Below are positions 1 through 13,300 of a stretch of 64,000 nt of DNA, piece after piece. Position 1 is the first letter of the stretch, and each line of letters opens with the position of its first letter. The DNA is from Pythium myriotylum (taxonomy: Eukaryota; Oomycota; Peronosporomycetes; Pythiales; Pythiaceae), in assembly GCA_023091665.1 (NCBI GenBank), contig JALJCQ010000026.1:868001-932000 (forward strand), read 5' to 3'. The position numbers and the translations under genes are program-made. The notes under the pieces are model-generated. The model did not search any database, was not told the DNA's origin, and saw only the letters and a list, made by a program, of their open reading frames with translations.

Positions 1-3000
1 AGAGGCTCCATTGAGGACGATGAGCGCTTGTTAGGTTTGTAGACACGAGTATGATCACCAGTGTCTAGGCCGACAAGTGGAGTGTACTCTTCGTGTTTGG
101 CAAGACTGAGATCAGTCGCTGTGAAGTTCCCCAAATGGCCGACCACTTCATTCCAAACTCGGGCATTCGACTGCTTCACCACATATTCTAACGCAACATC
201 CTGAATCGCCAATCGGACGAGCTGTCGGTCCAAATGATCTTTGTTGAAAGTCACAGTCAGTTGAACAAGTGACGCTCGAAACAGTAGCGGCGGTACGACA
301 CTAGCTGTATCAAATCCAGATGAGCCAACGGGCACACTTGACGCATGGCCCTCTGCTGCGACGACCGGGGTTGTTGCCTCTGCGATGGTAAACGCATGAG
401 ATTGAAGGGCCATTGAATAAGCCGACAATATCTGATACAACAGCGCGACAGAAGATGGGTTCCACTGAATATGGAGTACGTTGCAACGCAAGACCACAAT
501 AGTGTCCGCCTCTCGGTCAGCGTTGCCTTCCAGCTCACTTCTCTCCCCTGTGTTGAAAGTTGTGACATCTAGAGCAATCAAGTGTGGAGAGTCTTCTCCT
601 TCTCCACCTGTTGACAACAGATAGAAGAACTTGGAAGATTTTTCATATAGGCAATCTTCCATCACCATTGATTGCAGCCGTGCTTGGACAACAGTCTGGG
701 ACGTAAATACTGCCATTTCAAAGGCAGATCCTGATAGTCTGAGCCGAAATGCATCTTTTATAGAGTCCTGTTTCAAGCGCAGGAGCACCTCTCCAATTTC
801 CACGCCAAGCTGCAGGGCAAACTTCTCCTTCGGCGTTTTGCGCACCTGGGGTGTGTCGCGACTTGTTTCGTCCTCTTGCTGGGCGAGCTGATCTTGGATC
901 ACAAATTTTTCGAATTGGGGGACAGATCCGAACATCTGGGCGTTCAACGAAGAGTGAATGCGACCCAAGGATGTAATCTGCGACTCAGATACCTTCAAGA
1001 CAACACTGGGTAGCATTGCCTTTGCAGAAATATTCGGCGTCACGAGTGCCTCGGCATCGTTCACCGCAAATTGTTTAGGTCCGCTAAACGTTGATGAAGA
1101 AGTTGACTCCACTGCGAATGTGATGTTGAACTGCTCCACAATATGAACAAATTTGTCAATCGCGATATTTGATCCAAGTGGCGGAAGCGACTCAAGTCGC
1201 CCGAGCAAGACATTGACTTTGGACATTTCAGTGCTCCAATACAATCGATCACGAATTGTTGACTTCGCCGGTGGTAGTTCGTTTTGAAACTTGAAGCGAC
1301 CGAAATCAATAACGATAGTCGCCGAACTTGCATCGGATATACTTTCTGATATCACAACAACAGGTGCCGTAAAATCAACACCCACGTCGAACTTCATTCT
1401 CGGTTTGAGTGCCAGAGTTTGACGATAGAGCTCGTCCTCATCTTCGTCGGAGAAAATCCATTCAGAAACCGATGAAGTCGCAAAATTCCACACTCTATCG
1501 AGTTGGTCGGCGGGAAGCATACTCACGAAAAAGCTTTGCAGATATGCTACGAACGACGGATCGACCATCAATCGAACTGGGGCCATGGTGAAACGGATTC
1601 GCACAGCGTTGACCTTCACAACCTCATCCTCCACCTCTCGAGCTGCTTCTTGACTGCCGTCAAAGCCAACTTCCAAACTAGCACACGGACTAGACTTCTC
1701 ACTATTAGCACCCAATGAGCAAAACTGGTGGTAAGGTGTTCCTTCCGCGAGACCATTCAGTATCTCGAAGTGCTGCACTCGGCATCGGGTTTCCCAATCA
1801 AAAGTTGGGCGCACATCAACTCCAAGCGAAGCATCTAGGGAGCTAACGAAGAACGGCGTCGATTGCCTCGTTTGGTATAAAGCCAGCTGCCCTCTTCGGA
1901 GATGAACCTTGAAAGCGAACAGGTTGCACGTTGTCGGGACTTCGTGAGATATCTCATGTTCAACTGCCTCATCGTAAGCTTTCTTCAAGTTGGCTCGACC
2001 CTCCGCTGATAATACGCTATCTTGTGAATCTGTATATGTAGTCTCAGCACTAATTGAAGCCGGCGACTGTGCTGACGCTGTCCCGAAAAAGTATCCATAC
2101 CATGAACTTCCACTCGACTGCTGTGCTGCAGCAGCCGACTTCTCGGCCTCCAATCGCTGGAGTTGAGCTTTAGCCTCAGCATCTTCCGCATAATCGCGGA
2201 TCGCCATGATAACATCAGCTGGATATGTAATCTCGAACTTGCTTTGGACCTTGGCTTCCTTAGTGTTAGGATCCAGTGGTGATCCCTTTCGAAGTTGCAT
2301 GCGAAAGGCGTCGACATAGCGCCGTCGCTCGCCATTACAAAGTCGGACACTGCTGAGTCGCAGTCGAACTGTCTTGAGTTTCTTGTACTCGCTCCTGCCA
2401 GGGAGTAGAACTTTTTTCGACAGGGCAAGTCGCACTGCGTAGTCCCACCACTGCCGTGGACGGTCCTTTGGGCTGTGAAATGGACGACAGCGAGCATTCA
2501 AGAAGCGCGCTTCGATCGCTCGTCGACTAGCAAACGCGCGGTTCAGAAATAAAATGTCCTCGTACTGTTCCCGTGACAGTGCACACGAGAAATTATTGAG
2601 CTCCGAGTGAACCGTGTACTTAGCTGTGCGCGAAAAGTCCATTGTTTCGTTCTTTGTGATCCGAACGCGCAGGTCACACGGTTGCACGACCCAGAGCCGT
2701 CCATCTTTCCCATCTCGAACAAACGTCCTGGCGGCACCTTGCTTTTGCACCATGATCTGGACCATTTCACCTAACGCTTTCGCGATGCTTGAGCGGTTCT
2801 GGAGCAGTCCCTTTTCATCTCCTCGCGGCAGGCGATCCCAGTAGATACCAAACGACGCGAGTGTCGCAGCCTTGTGTAGGAAGCGCTCCTTCTTGGTCGT
2901 ACGGTCCACGAAAACGTCGTTGCCTTCTGCGTCAGTCGTGTGGAACGTAAAGCTCTGGATCATGAGCCCACATGCAAATGGAACGTCCGGATTCGAGACC

Positions 3001-3541
3001 TTGTCTTCGTATCGCAAATGCACGTCCCGCAGCGTGATCTGGAGATTGTCAACGATGCGCATCATGAGGCGCGAGAGGAATGTGCTCTCATCTTCGCCTT
3101 CCTGGTTGTTGGCTTTTGCGATGCGGTCATGTTGGCGCAGCAACTCCTGCCGCTCCACCAAACTGCGCTTGGCTTGGCGGATCTCTTCCACGGACGGCAG
3201 CTTGGTGTTGGGTGTAACGAGCGCGTAGACGCCTTCGATCGCTACTTGGACGCTCGCGCTGCCCAATTGGTTCCATGGCACGACAACGTGCACGCGTCGG
3301 ATGGACCCGTTGACAACCGTGATGGGCAGCTGCAGTTCCGCGAGAGCGTGGGGCTTGAGCGTGAGGTTCTGAAGCGTGAGTTCGCCGCTCCAGAGCCCCA
3401 CCTGCAGGGAGTCGCCGCTGAGACCATCGACGTACTTCCCCAAGAGGGACTCGAGCACCTACAGACTCAGACAGCATCAGTGCGTTGCGCCCCGCCGCCT
3501 CCCGCCACTAAACCCACCGACGAGATCACGGCCTTGGCCAT
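1..3541 (-). CDS. VPS13: VPS13-family lipid transfer protein, N-terminal part (cut by window edge)
   Basis: VPS13 proteins are long bridge-like proteins that move lipids between membranes at organelle contact sites. The open frame runs without a stop from 3458 to the window edge. The first exon codes only MAKAVISS (3541-3518). A 59-nt intron (3517-3459, GT-AG) joins it to VLESLLGKYVDG, the usual amphipathic chorein start of the family. About 1160 residues are visible, and they fit the chorein and following VPS13 region, including LRDVHLRYEDK near residue 130 and many beta-rich segments. Family members usually exceed 3000 residues, so most of the gene lies beyond position 1. The tiny first exon is inferred from splice signals plus the conserved MAKxVI start. 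The family call is firm; the exact paralog cannot be decided. Confidence 0.85.
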
Positions 3542-3854
3542 CGTCCCGAGGCGAGTTCTTCCCCTTGTGGATGAACAATGATGACGCTTGAAGTTGTTCC
3601 TAACGTCTGATACAAACTACCCACACTGAGCGAGCCAGCAAGTTGGAGCTGACCCAAGCGCGAGCACTCGGATCATGCAAGTGCGATCCCCCGCCCCCGT
3701 CCACGTGTTGTGTTCGATTCCGCCACAACTGAAGCGTATTCTGATCGTTCCTAGTAGCACGAGAAGACCCGCGGACATGAACTAACGAGCTGGTTGAGGT
3801 CGCGTCTGATTGCCTGAGATCAAGCGCGACTGCTCATTTTCACTGTCAAACTAT
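3542..3854. other. Intergenic: VPS13 promoter and upstream gene's terminator
   Basis: This 313-bp gap lies between two minus-strand genes, so it should hold the VPS13 promoter and the 3' end of the cyclic-nucleotide-binding gene. It has a C-rich run near 3690 and nothing else recognisable. Confidence 0.4.
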
Positions 3855-6800
3855 CTATGTGATCTCTCGCGGAGCACCAGCCAGTGGTGGAGTGGATGTA
3901 GCGCTGATCCTCGACCGCATGATCGACCCGAAACGCTTCATCTGACGATACTTACTGAGGATTGAGGTGTGCGTGCTGCTTTTCGCTCCAAGCGGTGACT
4001 GCGATGTCGTGTCCAAGTAGTCTTGCAGCGTTGCAAGCTTGTCCTCCAGACTGACTGTCGGCCGTGGCGTGAAGCCGGTCGAACTGATAAGTGGTGGGTT
4101 GATGTTGCTGCGTTGGTGCTTCTCGTGTGCCTTGGCGTGAAGTCCCATCCGCGTGCAAATGAATTGGTGAAGTCGATGTGCTTTCTCTTTTTCAACCTCC
4201 CAGTCCGCTGGGGCCGGACCGGCTGAAAGGCCTGTAAGTGGGGTGGCTCCGGCGCCAGGAATACCACATATTGAGCCCACCCTGCGGTGCGTCGTTATTG
4301 GTAATGACGCGCTTGCCCCACTAAGAGACGGTGGTGGTGGGTGCTTGTCGCGACGATCTGTCTCGACTTGGACACACCACTCGTAGGCTTCGTCGAAGTG
4401 AACCCACTCACCGACAGGCAAAATGCACAGGAGTGCATTCTTGAGAGCTTGTGGCGGGGTTGTCATGGCGCTCTCCATAGCCTCTGCCTCGGTCGGATAC
4501 AATGCGTGGATGCAAATGAATGGGTCATCACACATGGCGACCTCGAGCTCACGTTTGGATAACACAATGCTGACAGAAGCAAACATTCTCAAGTGTTTGG
4601 CCGTACCATTGATCTCCCGCACCGCGTCAAACTCGCCCGTCTTCGTCTGCGCTGTGAACAGGCTTTGTTCCTCTGCAGGCGCTGCTAATATCTTTTGGAA
4701 TGACGCAAAAATCGTCATGGGATCGGTCGACGCATGAATGGATGAAAGTGCTGATGGGCGGAGGAAACGGCTGACCACGGCACGCTGTTGTGCTTCTTCT
4801 GAAACGCGTGGTCTTGTGGCGCGTGGAATCAATGCGAACTTGTTTTTTGCAATAACGTACGTGTTTGAATCGATTTCGGTGTCGTGTGGATCCGCGCCAA
4901 CTTCCACTTCTGCAAGATGAAGCATCTTCAATCTCCTTGGTTCGAATGGAATCACGCTTGAATAATCGATAGACTCGCAACATTGTCGAATTCGAAACGC
5001 GGGTGAGCTTCTAGCCGGCATTGTATCAGAGCTTTCATCCCATTTGCTGACGTCCACTACGACGAAATCTCCGTGGCAAAGTTGTTCGGCAGCTTTTCTT
5101 GCTGCCTCAATTTGGCCGACATACTCCACAGCGGAGATGTCTGCTGCATTGCGCCGCCTCCCAGGGCCACGTTCTCGTTCTCTAGGACCCGAAATGCTGT
5201 GGCGTGGGTCCATTTGATTTCTGAGATTCTGACGTTTACTGAGCGTTCGTCTGCCCTTCATTGGCTTCTCTGGGCACGAAAAGATGAAGTTTTCCTGAAA
5301 AAACTGGTTCATGACGTTCCGCGATGCCATTTCTGCCGCAGACAATGGGCGAGGATCGTCTCTTGGCGTGGTGGTTACTGTTTGCAGAGACGACGGCAAA
5401 TTGTTGAGATTGTTTGAGCTCTCACGTTTGCGAAGGAGAAGACGCCGGGAGCTCGCTGCGCGGCCTCGTACCTCGGCCTGTTGCTGCCGCTGGAGAGCCT
5501 GAACTGCGTCAAGATCGAAGTACGCAAGCGGGTTCCCCTCGTTTAGGATCTCGACTTGGAGACTTTGCTCTGTGGCGATAGCACTTTTGAGTATGCGCTC
5601 TCGGAATTGTGGTCGGGGCGGAGCGTCCGCGTTGAAAGAGCTCGCGTGATGTGCAATAGAGCGCTCCGTGGAAGGAAAACACTTCTTTGTTGCGGCTACC
5701 ACCGGATCAAGCAGGAGGAACTCGTTTGCATCCACGAGTTGGCTTCGGTTAAGAACAATTGATTGGGCTTCGACATGTTCATGGTCATGCCTGGGCACTA
5801 TAGCCTCGTTGTCATTATTCTGTGACGGCGTTGGGGCATGATCTAGAACAACAGGTTGCACAGAACGCAGTGACTGGCGCTTCCTGCATCGTAATTTGTT
5901 TGGTTTACTGCCTGTTGGGATCGTGGGAAGTATCTTTCGCATTCGTTCGTGGTTAAGATACTCGCTTAGGACTTTACGCTTAAAGATATCCCACTTAACA
6001 GTTTTGTGGTATCGATCGAGGTATACAACACTCTCGGCATGGGTGTGGGCGGCAGCTCGAAGCGTTTCGCGGGCGGCGCGTGAGAGGCGGTGAAAAACAT
6101 CGTATTTGGAAAGCACAAGTAGTTCCACGGGAGTGCCAGCTGTGATTGTTACCTCCCGATATATCACTTCGTTGAAGTTGGCACCTGCTGCCCTACAACA
6201 TGGGGAACAACAAGTCAGCACTCACACACGTCCGGCCTCACAACTTAAAATCATACGCATCGTCTCCGACGACTCGGTCGCGCCCGATGCGTTCGACGAA
6301 CACGTTGTTTTTCTCTTTCGACGACGGATCAACAATTTCCTTCGTTACCAGAAGCTCACCTCGAACAACGAAGTACACCTGTTGAGCCTTCTCTCCTTGA
6401 CGAAACAATACAGAACCTGTTGCAAGCTTCTGTTCCGATAAGACGTAAGACATCTCCTTCAGCAGCTCGCCTGTCCACTCTGGCGTCTGGAACATCGGAA
6501 TCCGGTCAAGGATGGCCACACGCTTGGCAAGGTCTTCTTTTTGCATACGTCTCAGGGTGGCGTTGTAATCTTTCTCGCAGATGACGAGAAATTTCGTCTC
6601 TTCCCGCGTGAGAACAGTCGCACTTCGGATACCGTGGCCCTTCATGAGCGCCAGCTCACCGAAGTGCGATCCCTCAGTCAAATTAATCAGTTTGGTTTGC
6701 TGTGTGTTGCCTCGAATATCCTTTGAGCTCACAATGACGTCAACAGAGCCACTGAAGATAATATAGAACAAGTCGCCGACCTCACCCTCGCGAAAGACGT

Positions 6801-8283
6801 ATGAACTTGCCGGGAGCGTGAGAAAATCCACTACGGAGCTTAGCTCGCGTACAAATGTCTTCGGGAGACCCCGGAAGAACTTGAGCGTTTGCAAGTACTC
6901 ACTCAGCATGTCGATATCAGGTTTGGATCTCGCATGTTTTTTCTTGGAGAGAACATTAATAATCTCAGTTTGTGTTTGTTGGTGGAGGGTGGAACGTGAG
7001 CGAGGCAAGAGCAACGATGGTTTCACACTTGTGGAGATTGTCGTGTGGCTGTTCACGCTGCCTGCAAGCTGCATGCGGGACAAAAACTCCTGCTGGTCTT
7101 GCTTGAGCATGATATTATAATCTTTCCTTGTGATACGCACCAGTTCGCATGGTGACTTCGCCACGATTGTTGCAGCGCGTGGCTCGTCGTGAAGGAGCGC
7201 TCGCTCGCCGAAGTAGTCACCCTTGCTGAGTTCGCACACTGTCACCTCAACCTTCTCTCCTAAAATGCGCTGCGCCACTTTGACTTCCACGCAGCCCGCG
7301 AAGAGAATGTACATGGCGTCTCCTTCGTCGCCCTGGCGAAAGACCACTTCATTTGCGTGCAAATGGACAAGCGTCATGCGACGACAGAGCAGGTCGAGCT
7401 CGGCCGGCTGGAGACGCTCAAAGTCGGTCGTGATTTTGAGCTTTGTCATTTGAAACCATGCTTTGAGCGCCTGTAGATCCATCTGTGATCGATTTTCTCC
7501 ACTTTGTGCAAATGCACGGCGACACGACTCTTCGAGCAGTAAGGTACGCCCGTACATGGCTCCTGTAGGCGTATCGCGTACATCAAAGCCAGACTTGATG
7601 CCCCTTGTGGCGTACTCATCATCGTCTTGATCAGCGCTGTCGGATCCCGATAAAGGGTTAGCATTGCGCAGCATTGAAGTCTTCACCCAGTGCTCCATGA
7701 CGCTTGATCGCTGGCCCATAGGCTCCATCGTCACGCTTCGTTTGCGGGTGGTGTTCTCGGTCCAGTGATTTGTCACGATAGCCTGCTTGACAAGGTCTTT
7801 CACCTCGCGACTTTTGAGCATTTGAGTAAGCGACACCCGTTTGGAAATTTGAGATGCAGAACCACCAACGCCTCCCGTTTTCGCGAGCCTACTGTGGAAA
7901 GAAGTCTTTCGCATGACCTTTCCAAGGACGTTTCCCCACGGATCATGCACCGCGGATGGCGACGTGGGAGCCTCCTGGTTCTCGCTTGTATTTGATTCAG
8001 TAGCCTTGCCGCCTTCTCCATCGCTATCTTCGTGCTGGTCATTCTCCGAGCTATGCAGATGTTGCTGCCTGTTTAGTGAGATGACAGAGCGCGCAAAGCT
8101 GTTCAGCGTTCTCGTTGATGGAGATGTCGGTTCCGCTGGAGCCGCGTCGGGCGACTCGGGGATGGCGTCCCGCTGCGACCAGCCTGGAGGTTTAGAGTGG
8201 GAGATGCGCCCCTCGGGCAGCGCTGGCGCCACGCTCAGGAGCGGCGCCACCTCGCTCTTGCGGTGGCGGCCGAACACGTCCAT
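3855..8283 (-). CDS. Protein with three cyclic-nucleotide-binding domains
   Basis: Two exons, 8283-6242 and 6192-3855, are joined across a 49-nt intron (6241-6193) to give about 1459 residues. The join restores a third domain that each exon alone truncates (YDFK-LAAGANFNEV). CNB1 lies near residues 285-398 with a textbook phosphate-binding cassette, FGERALLHDEPRAA, including the Glu and Arg that hold the cyclic phosphate. CNB2 (about 467-580) has FGELALM but GHGIRSA in place of the usual PRAA; an Arg is still present. CNB3 (about 594-725) has no clear cassette and is probably structural. The N-terminal 240 residues and the C-terminal half look mostly disordered and Ser/Arg-rich. I see no kinase, channel or exchange-factor domain, so this is not a standard PKA/PKG or ion channel. 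Its output is unknown. Confidence 0.85.
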
Positions 8284-8881
8284 GGACAGTGAGGAGCCAC
8301 GACAAAAATGGCTTCATCTGCGTGTTCCTAACTACGTTACGAACACCCCCGTGCGTTCACGTCGCCACATTTTGGTCCAAGTCGGGGCATGTTCCTCCCC
8401 TTCCGTAACCTCAGCAACGCCCAGAGGTGAGGGCGACGGCAGTGGGGTCGGGAATGCAACGCCACTGATATTATTCGCGTTTGCACAGCGCTGGCTACGG
8501 CGTTCTCTGTCTGGTGCTCATTGGAGGCATCAAATGGCTTGACGCGAACATGCCGGTGGTTGATCCATTCTCGGCACAACACGACAAACTCGTGGGGCAT
8601 TCTTGGAGGTCGAATGTTGCTTACTGAGACTAACACAATGGCTGTAGGCGTGGAGTGACATGGATGATAAGGCCAAGACGCAGCGCAAGACTTAGAAAAC
8701 GTATTGTTCGCAATGAATCGTAATACTTCTTTCGCTTATTCCTGTCTCGTAACGTATATAATAAATCTATCGGAGCAAACGAATAAACGCCTGAATCATC
8801 TGACGAGCAGCTTTCACGAAGAGTGCGCCAAAGGCTATGCAACGAACAAGTTAGAACAATTGTGATTGCATCCAAGAAAAA
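8284..8881. other. Intergenic, no gene seen
   Basis: About 600 bp separate the start of the cyclic-nucleotide-binding gene from the SFT2 stop. AT content rises at 8690-8790. Reading frames here are short and resemble no family. It should contain the upstream gene's promoter. Confidence 0.4.
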
Positions 8882-9872
8882 TCATGACAGACCTTTCAAA
8901 CTTGCATTTCCACCAGGAAAGGCTGATAGCGCGAAGATTCCGAGTGTGATAAGCTGCTTTCATGTAAGTCAGACATACATGAGAGCTGTCCCCGCACACC
9001 ACGCTCATGCTCATCCTGAACGCACCTGACAAACGGAGCTGATAACGACCATAACGTAGCTCCCGAGGACGAGGCAGCTGTACAATGTAGATCCTATCAA
9101 GAGTGGCACCGTGTTAGTGAGACGGCGCCCAGATTACAGTGAGGTAGCCTACCGAGAGTGAGGAAGTAAACTGTTGTTAGCACCAGTGACTTGGGTTGGA
9201 AAAGGTCTTTTGCGTATGCAGCCGGTCCTTTAAGCATAGCGAACGCGCCCATGGCGCACATGCTTCCGAGCGTAAAGCTTAAAGCGAATTTCGAAGGGCG
9301 AATCATAATCTATCGAAATCAACCATTAGTCAAGAAGGAGAAGCGGGGTACTTGCCCAGAGAACAGCCTACAAGAGGAAGGAAGATCGACGACATCCCGA
9401 AGAACATGAGTGCCATCAGAGCGAGCCCAACGAAGTACTTGAAGCGGGAGTTCCTACGCATCGTTTTCAATCTGTCAGATCCCGAGTCGTTGGTTGAAGA
9501 AGCCCACCCATACTCCTACCAACTCATACTTGGGAGCATCGAGTTGGTCTTCTGCGCACTGTTCCGTCGCCACAGTGGAAACAAAGGCGCGCTCGCGTCG
9601 TCGGATGGCCCTCCTTCGCCGCTTTCGAGCGCGTCGACGTCGTCTGTTGCCGCGGAAGGCGTGGAGGCACCCTGGGCGAGGCTCTGGGCGGAATCCCACA
9701 TCTTCTTGAGCGAGAATGGACTCCCGCTCTCGCTGTCCGTGCCGGCGGTGGAGGTCGTGGAGCCCAACGGGGAGCCACGCAGGAGCCCTTTGAACGCGTC
9801 TTGCGCCCCGGTCAGCGCGCCGCCTTGCGGGCGCTTGCCGCCCCATTGATCCCACCCGGACGCGCTGCTCAT
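8882..9872 (-). CDS. SFT2: SFT2-family vesicle transport membrane protein
   Basis: SFT2/Got1-type proteins are small four-helix Golgi membrane proteins that assist vesicle fusion. Five exons can be assembled: 9872-9520, 9453-9372, 9309-9153, 9093-9026 and 8956-8882. The four GT-AG introns are 59-69 nt, and the product is 244 residues. The N-terminal 110 residues are Ser/Gly-rich with a short FSLKKMWDSA segment. After LPSMSW the frame continues through WNSRFKYFVG and four hydrophobic segments. The last exon reads ALSAFPGG, matching the family's conserved SxFPGG-type end. Every splice junction keeps the frame, which supports the model. Start chosen at MSSASGW. It is divergently arranged with the flippase gene, another late-Golgi/endosome protein. 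Confidence 0.88.
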
Positions 9873-10330
9873 GGCCTCGTCTGGGTTTCTCCTGCTTTTT
9901 GTGACAGGCTCGATGGTTCAGGCAAAGCAGAGTGATGGTCGTCACGTGGCTCCGGCCGAACACACCGCATTTAGAAACAAATCGTACGGATCACCCTTTT
10001 TCGCCAAATGAAGTGACTGCTCGACTAAATTTGAACTGCCCTCTAACCCTACCCCTTTTTTTTCCGAAAAAGGTTTGGTTCGGTCGTCTGATTGCGAGCA
10101 GCCGGAAGTTGCTCGCACTGCTGTTGGTCCGGATCCCCACCGGGTTCCGGCTGGTCCTGTCGGCGGTTAGGGCTCCTGTGGCGGGGCAGACGGGGTAGGG
10201 CAGGTCTTGGCGGCCAAGTTTAGGCCGATCGCAGCCGTTTCCAAGTCGGGGTTGTTGGCTTGTCGGCGGATTGTTCCATCGTCGAGCGCCGGCCGAGCGG
10301 AGAAGCCCGAGGCGCCATCTCGGAGGAAGC
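9873..10330. promoter_or_regulatory. Shared upstream region of SFT2 and the flippase gene
   Basis: This 458-bp divergent gap should hold both promoters. It contains a pyrimidine run with eight T at about 10041-10075. A frame upstream of the flippase ATG stays open to a TTG at 10271 but has no ATG, so I treat it as leader. Confidence 0.4.
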
Positions 10331-13300
10331 ATGTCGTCGGCGCGGAGTCCGCGGCGCCTGCCGACGCGTCTCTTCGGCGGGCAGAAGGTGGAGGACGAGG
10401 AGACGCTGCGCGCGCAGAACGCCGGCAGTCCGCGCGGCACGACGGCCAAGACCCATCTGCTCACGGCCGAGAGCAGCGGCGACGTCTACGCCGAGATGGA
10501 GACCCCCGCGCAGCCAGTGGACATGCTCGAGGAGCGCGCGCCCAAGAAGAGCTCCAAGGCGCGCGGGAACAGCCGCGGGCCCAACACGCCCGCCAGCGGA
10601 GGCAGCGGCGACTTCAACCAGGCCAGCGGCCACACGGCCGCGTCCTCCAGGGCCGACGGCGAGGGCTTCGACGAGGCCAAGCAGGACCTGCGGGAAGTCT
10701 ACTTCAACTACGCACCCGGCAACGCCGTCTTCGACAAGTGCACAAATGTCGTCGTGACCTCCAAGTACACGGTGGTCACGTTCCCGTTCAAATTCATCTA
10801 CGAGAGCTTCACCAAAGTCGCCAACTTCTTCTTCCTCGTGGTCTGTATCTTGCAGATGATCAAGGAAATCTCCAACACGTACGGCTACCCCACAAACGCG
10901 CCCGTACTACTCTTCGTCATCTCGATTGATGCGTGTTTCGCCATCATGGAGGACCGCCGACGACACCAGTCGGACCACGAGGCCAACTCGGCCACCTGCC
11001 ACGTCGTGCGGAACGGCACCATCCAGGACCGCCTTTGGTCGGACGTCAAGGTCGGTGATTTCCTCCAGATCCGGAATCGAGAGGTTATCCCGGCTGATGT
11101 GCTCATCCTTGCCGTGTCGGAGCCCGTCGGCGAAGCCGCTAGCGGTATTTGCTACGTCGAGACCAAATCACTTGACGGTGAGACCAACCTCAAGTTGCGT
11201 CAGGCCATCCCCGCTACTATGAGTGTGGTTGTTAATCCTCAAGAACTAATGATGTTGAGGGGCGTCGTGAAGTTTGAGCAACCGAACCCGTACATTAACA
11301 AGTTTGCAGGCAAGGTGGAAGTGACTGTGAGCGAAGGATGTGGCGTAGAGGTCATGCCCCTCTCGGTGAAGAACGTGCTCTTGCGCGGATGCAATCTGCG
11401 CAACACCGACTGGGTGTATGGCGTCGTCCTCAACACCGGGCCAGATACGAAGATCATGCAAAGCTCTAGTGCCGCGCCATCCAAGTGGAGTGACGTCATG
11501 CTCCGAATCAACAAGATGATTGGGGTGCTCTGCTTAATGCTGTTCACGATCTGTGCAGTTGCTGCGACGAGCTATGTTACGTGGCAACGAGAGATCGTGA
11601 AGAACACGTGGTACATCAAGTCGGAGGATCCAAACCAGTCTCGTTTCGAAGAGTTCATTCGTATGCTCTTCTACTACTTTCTGTTGCTCTACCAGGTCAT
11701 CCCAATCTCCCTGTATGTATCGATGACGAGCGTTAAGTTCCTTCAGGCGCGCTTCATCGCGTGGGACAAACACATGTATCACGAAGAAACAGATACTCCT
11801 GCAATTGTGCGTACGATGGAGTTGAATGAAGAGCTCGGCCAGATCTCGTATGTGTTCAGCGACAAGACAGGCACGCTCACTTGCAATGTCATGGAGTTCC
11901 GAAAATGCTCGATCAATGGTGTATCATACGGTTCGGGGCTGACTGAAATTGGACGAGCTGCACTGAAGAGAGCGGGGAAGCCCATCCCAGCTGAACCGAA
12001 GCTAGCGAGCGGGACAAAACGAATGCCGTTTGTTAACTTCGTCGATCCGAGCTTTTTCGACGCGATGAAAGGAGGGAAGGGCGAGAAGCAGAAGCAGCGT
12101 ATACTCCAGTTCTTTGAGCACCTCGCGGTATGCCACACGGTTATTCCTGAACAACTCGAGAGTGGCGAGATTCGCCTTTCTGCATCGTCACCTGATGAAC
12201 AGGCGCTCGTTGCCGGCGCCGCTTTTGCTGGATACCAATTTGAGAATCGCAGCGTTGGGCGTGCAACCATTAGTGTTTTCGGTGAGCGCCAGGTGTTCGA
12301 TGTCCTCGAAGTGCTAGAATTCAACAGTACGCGAAAAAGGATGTCGGTAGTTATACGCCGCCCTTCCGGAGAGCTCTTCCTGTATTCCAAAGGTGCCGAT
12401 ATGATGATCTACCAGCGCCTCAAAGATGACCCCTCATCAGAGACACTGAAGAAAGTCACACGCGATCATATGGAGCAATACGCCGATGATGGTTTGCGGA
12501 CCTTGGCTTTAGCTGTGAAGCGACTCGACGAAAAGTGGTTCCAGAAGTGGAAGATTCGATTTGACGAAGCGCAGGGCAACGTCGCTGAGATTGACAAGCG
12601 AAAGGATGGGAAGCCGAATGCGATCGACGATCTCATGGAAGAGATCGAACAGGATCTCGAATTGATTGGTGCGACTGCCATCGAAGACAAATTGCAGGAT
12701 GGGGTGCCGCGGTGTTTGGAACATCTGACACAAGCTGGTATTAAGGTGTGGATGTTGACGGGTGATAAAGAGGAGACTGCCATCAACATCGCATACGCAT
12801 GTTCGCTGTTGGACAACTCCATTCAGCAAGTCATCATTAACTGCACGTCGTGTCCAAGCGAAGACGCGATTCGGGCACGTCTTACCTCAGCCGCTCGCGA
12901 GTATCTTGAGAAGAACAAAGGGATGGATGTCAAACCGGAAATCGCTCTGGTTATCGACGGCGAGGCGTTGGAGTTTGCTCTCAAGCCTTCTACAGCACTG
13001 CAACTATTAGAGTTTGCTAAACTCTGTCGTGCTGTGATCTGCAATCGCGTCTCCCCGGCTCAAAAGGCAGAGATGGTGACGCTTGTGCGCGACAACATTG
13101 CATCTGTTCGAACACTGGCAATCGGCGACGGTGCCAACGACGTAGCAATGATCCAGGCAGCACATGTAGGCGTCGGCATCTCTGGACAAGAGGGAATGCA
13201 GGCAGTCAATTCGAGCGACTACGCGATCGCGCAATTCCGGTTCCTCGAGCGTCTGTTGCTGGTCCATGGACGATGGAACTACATTCGAATCACTAAACTG

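Noticed and set aside
10041..10075. Telomere-like CTAACCCTA in the flippase upstream region
   Set aside because: Only one partial unit; not an array, and the context is an ordinary divergent promoter.
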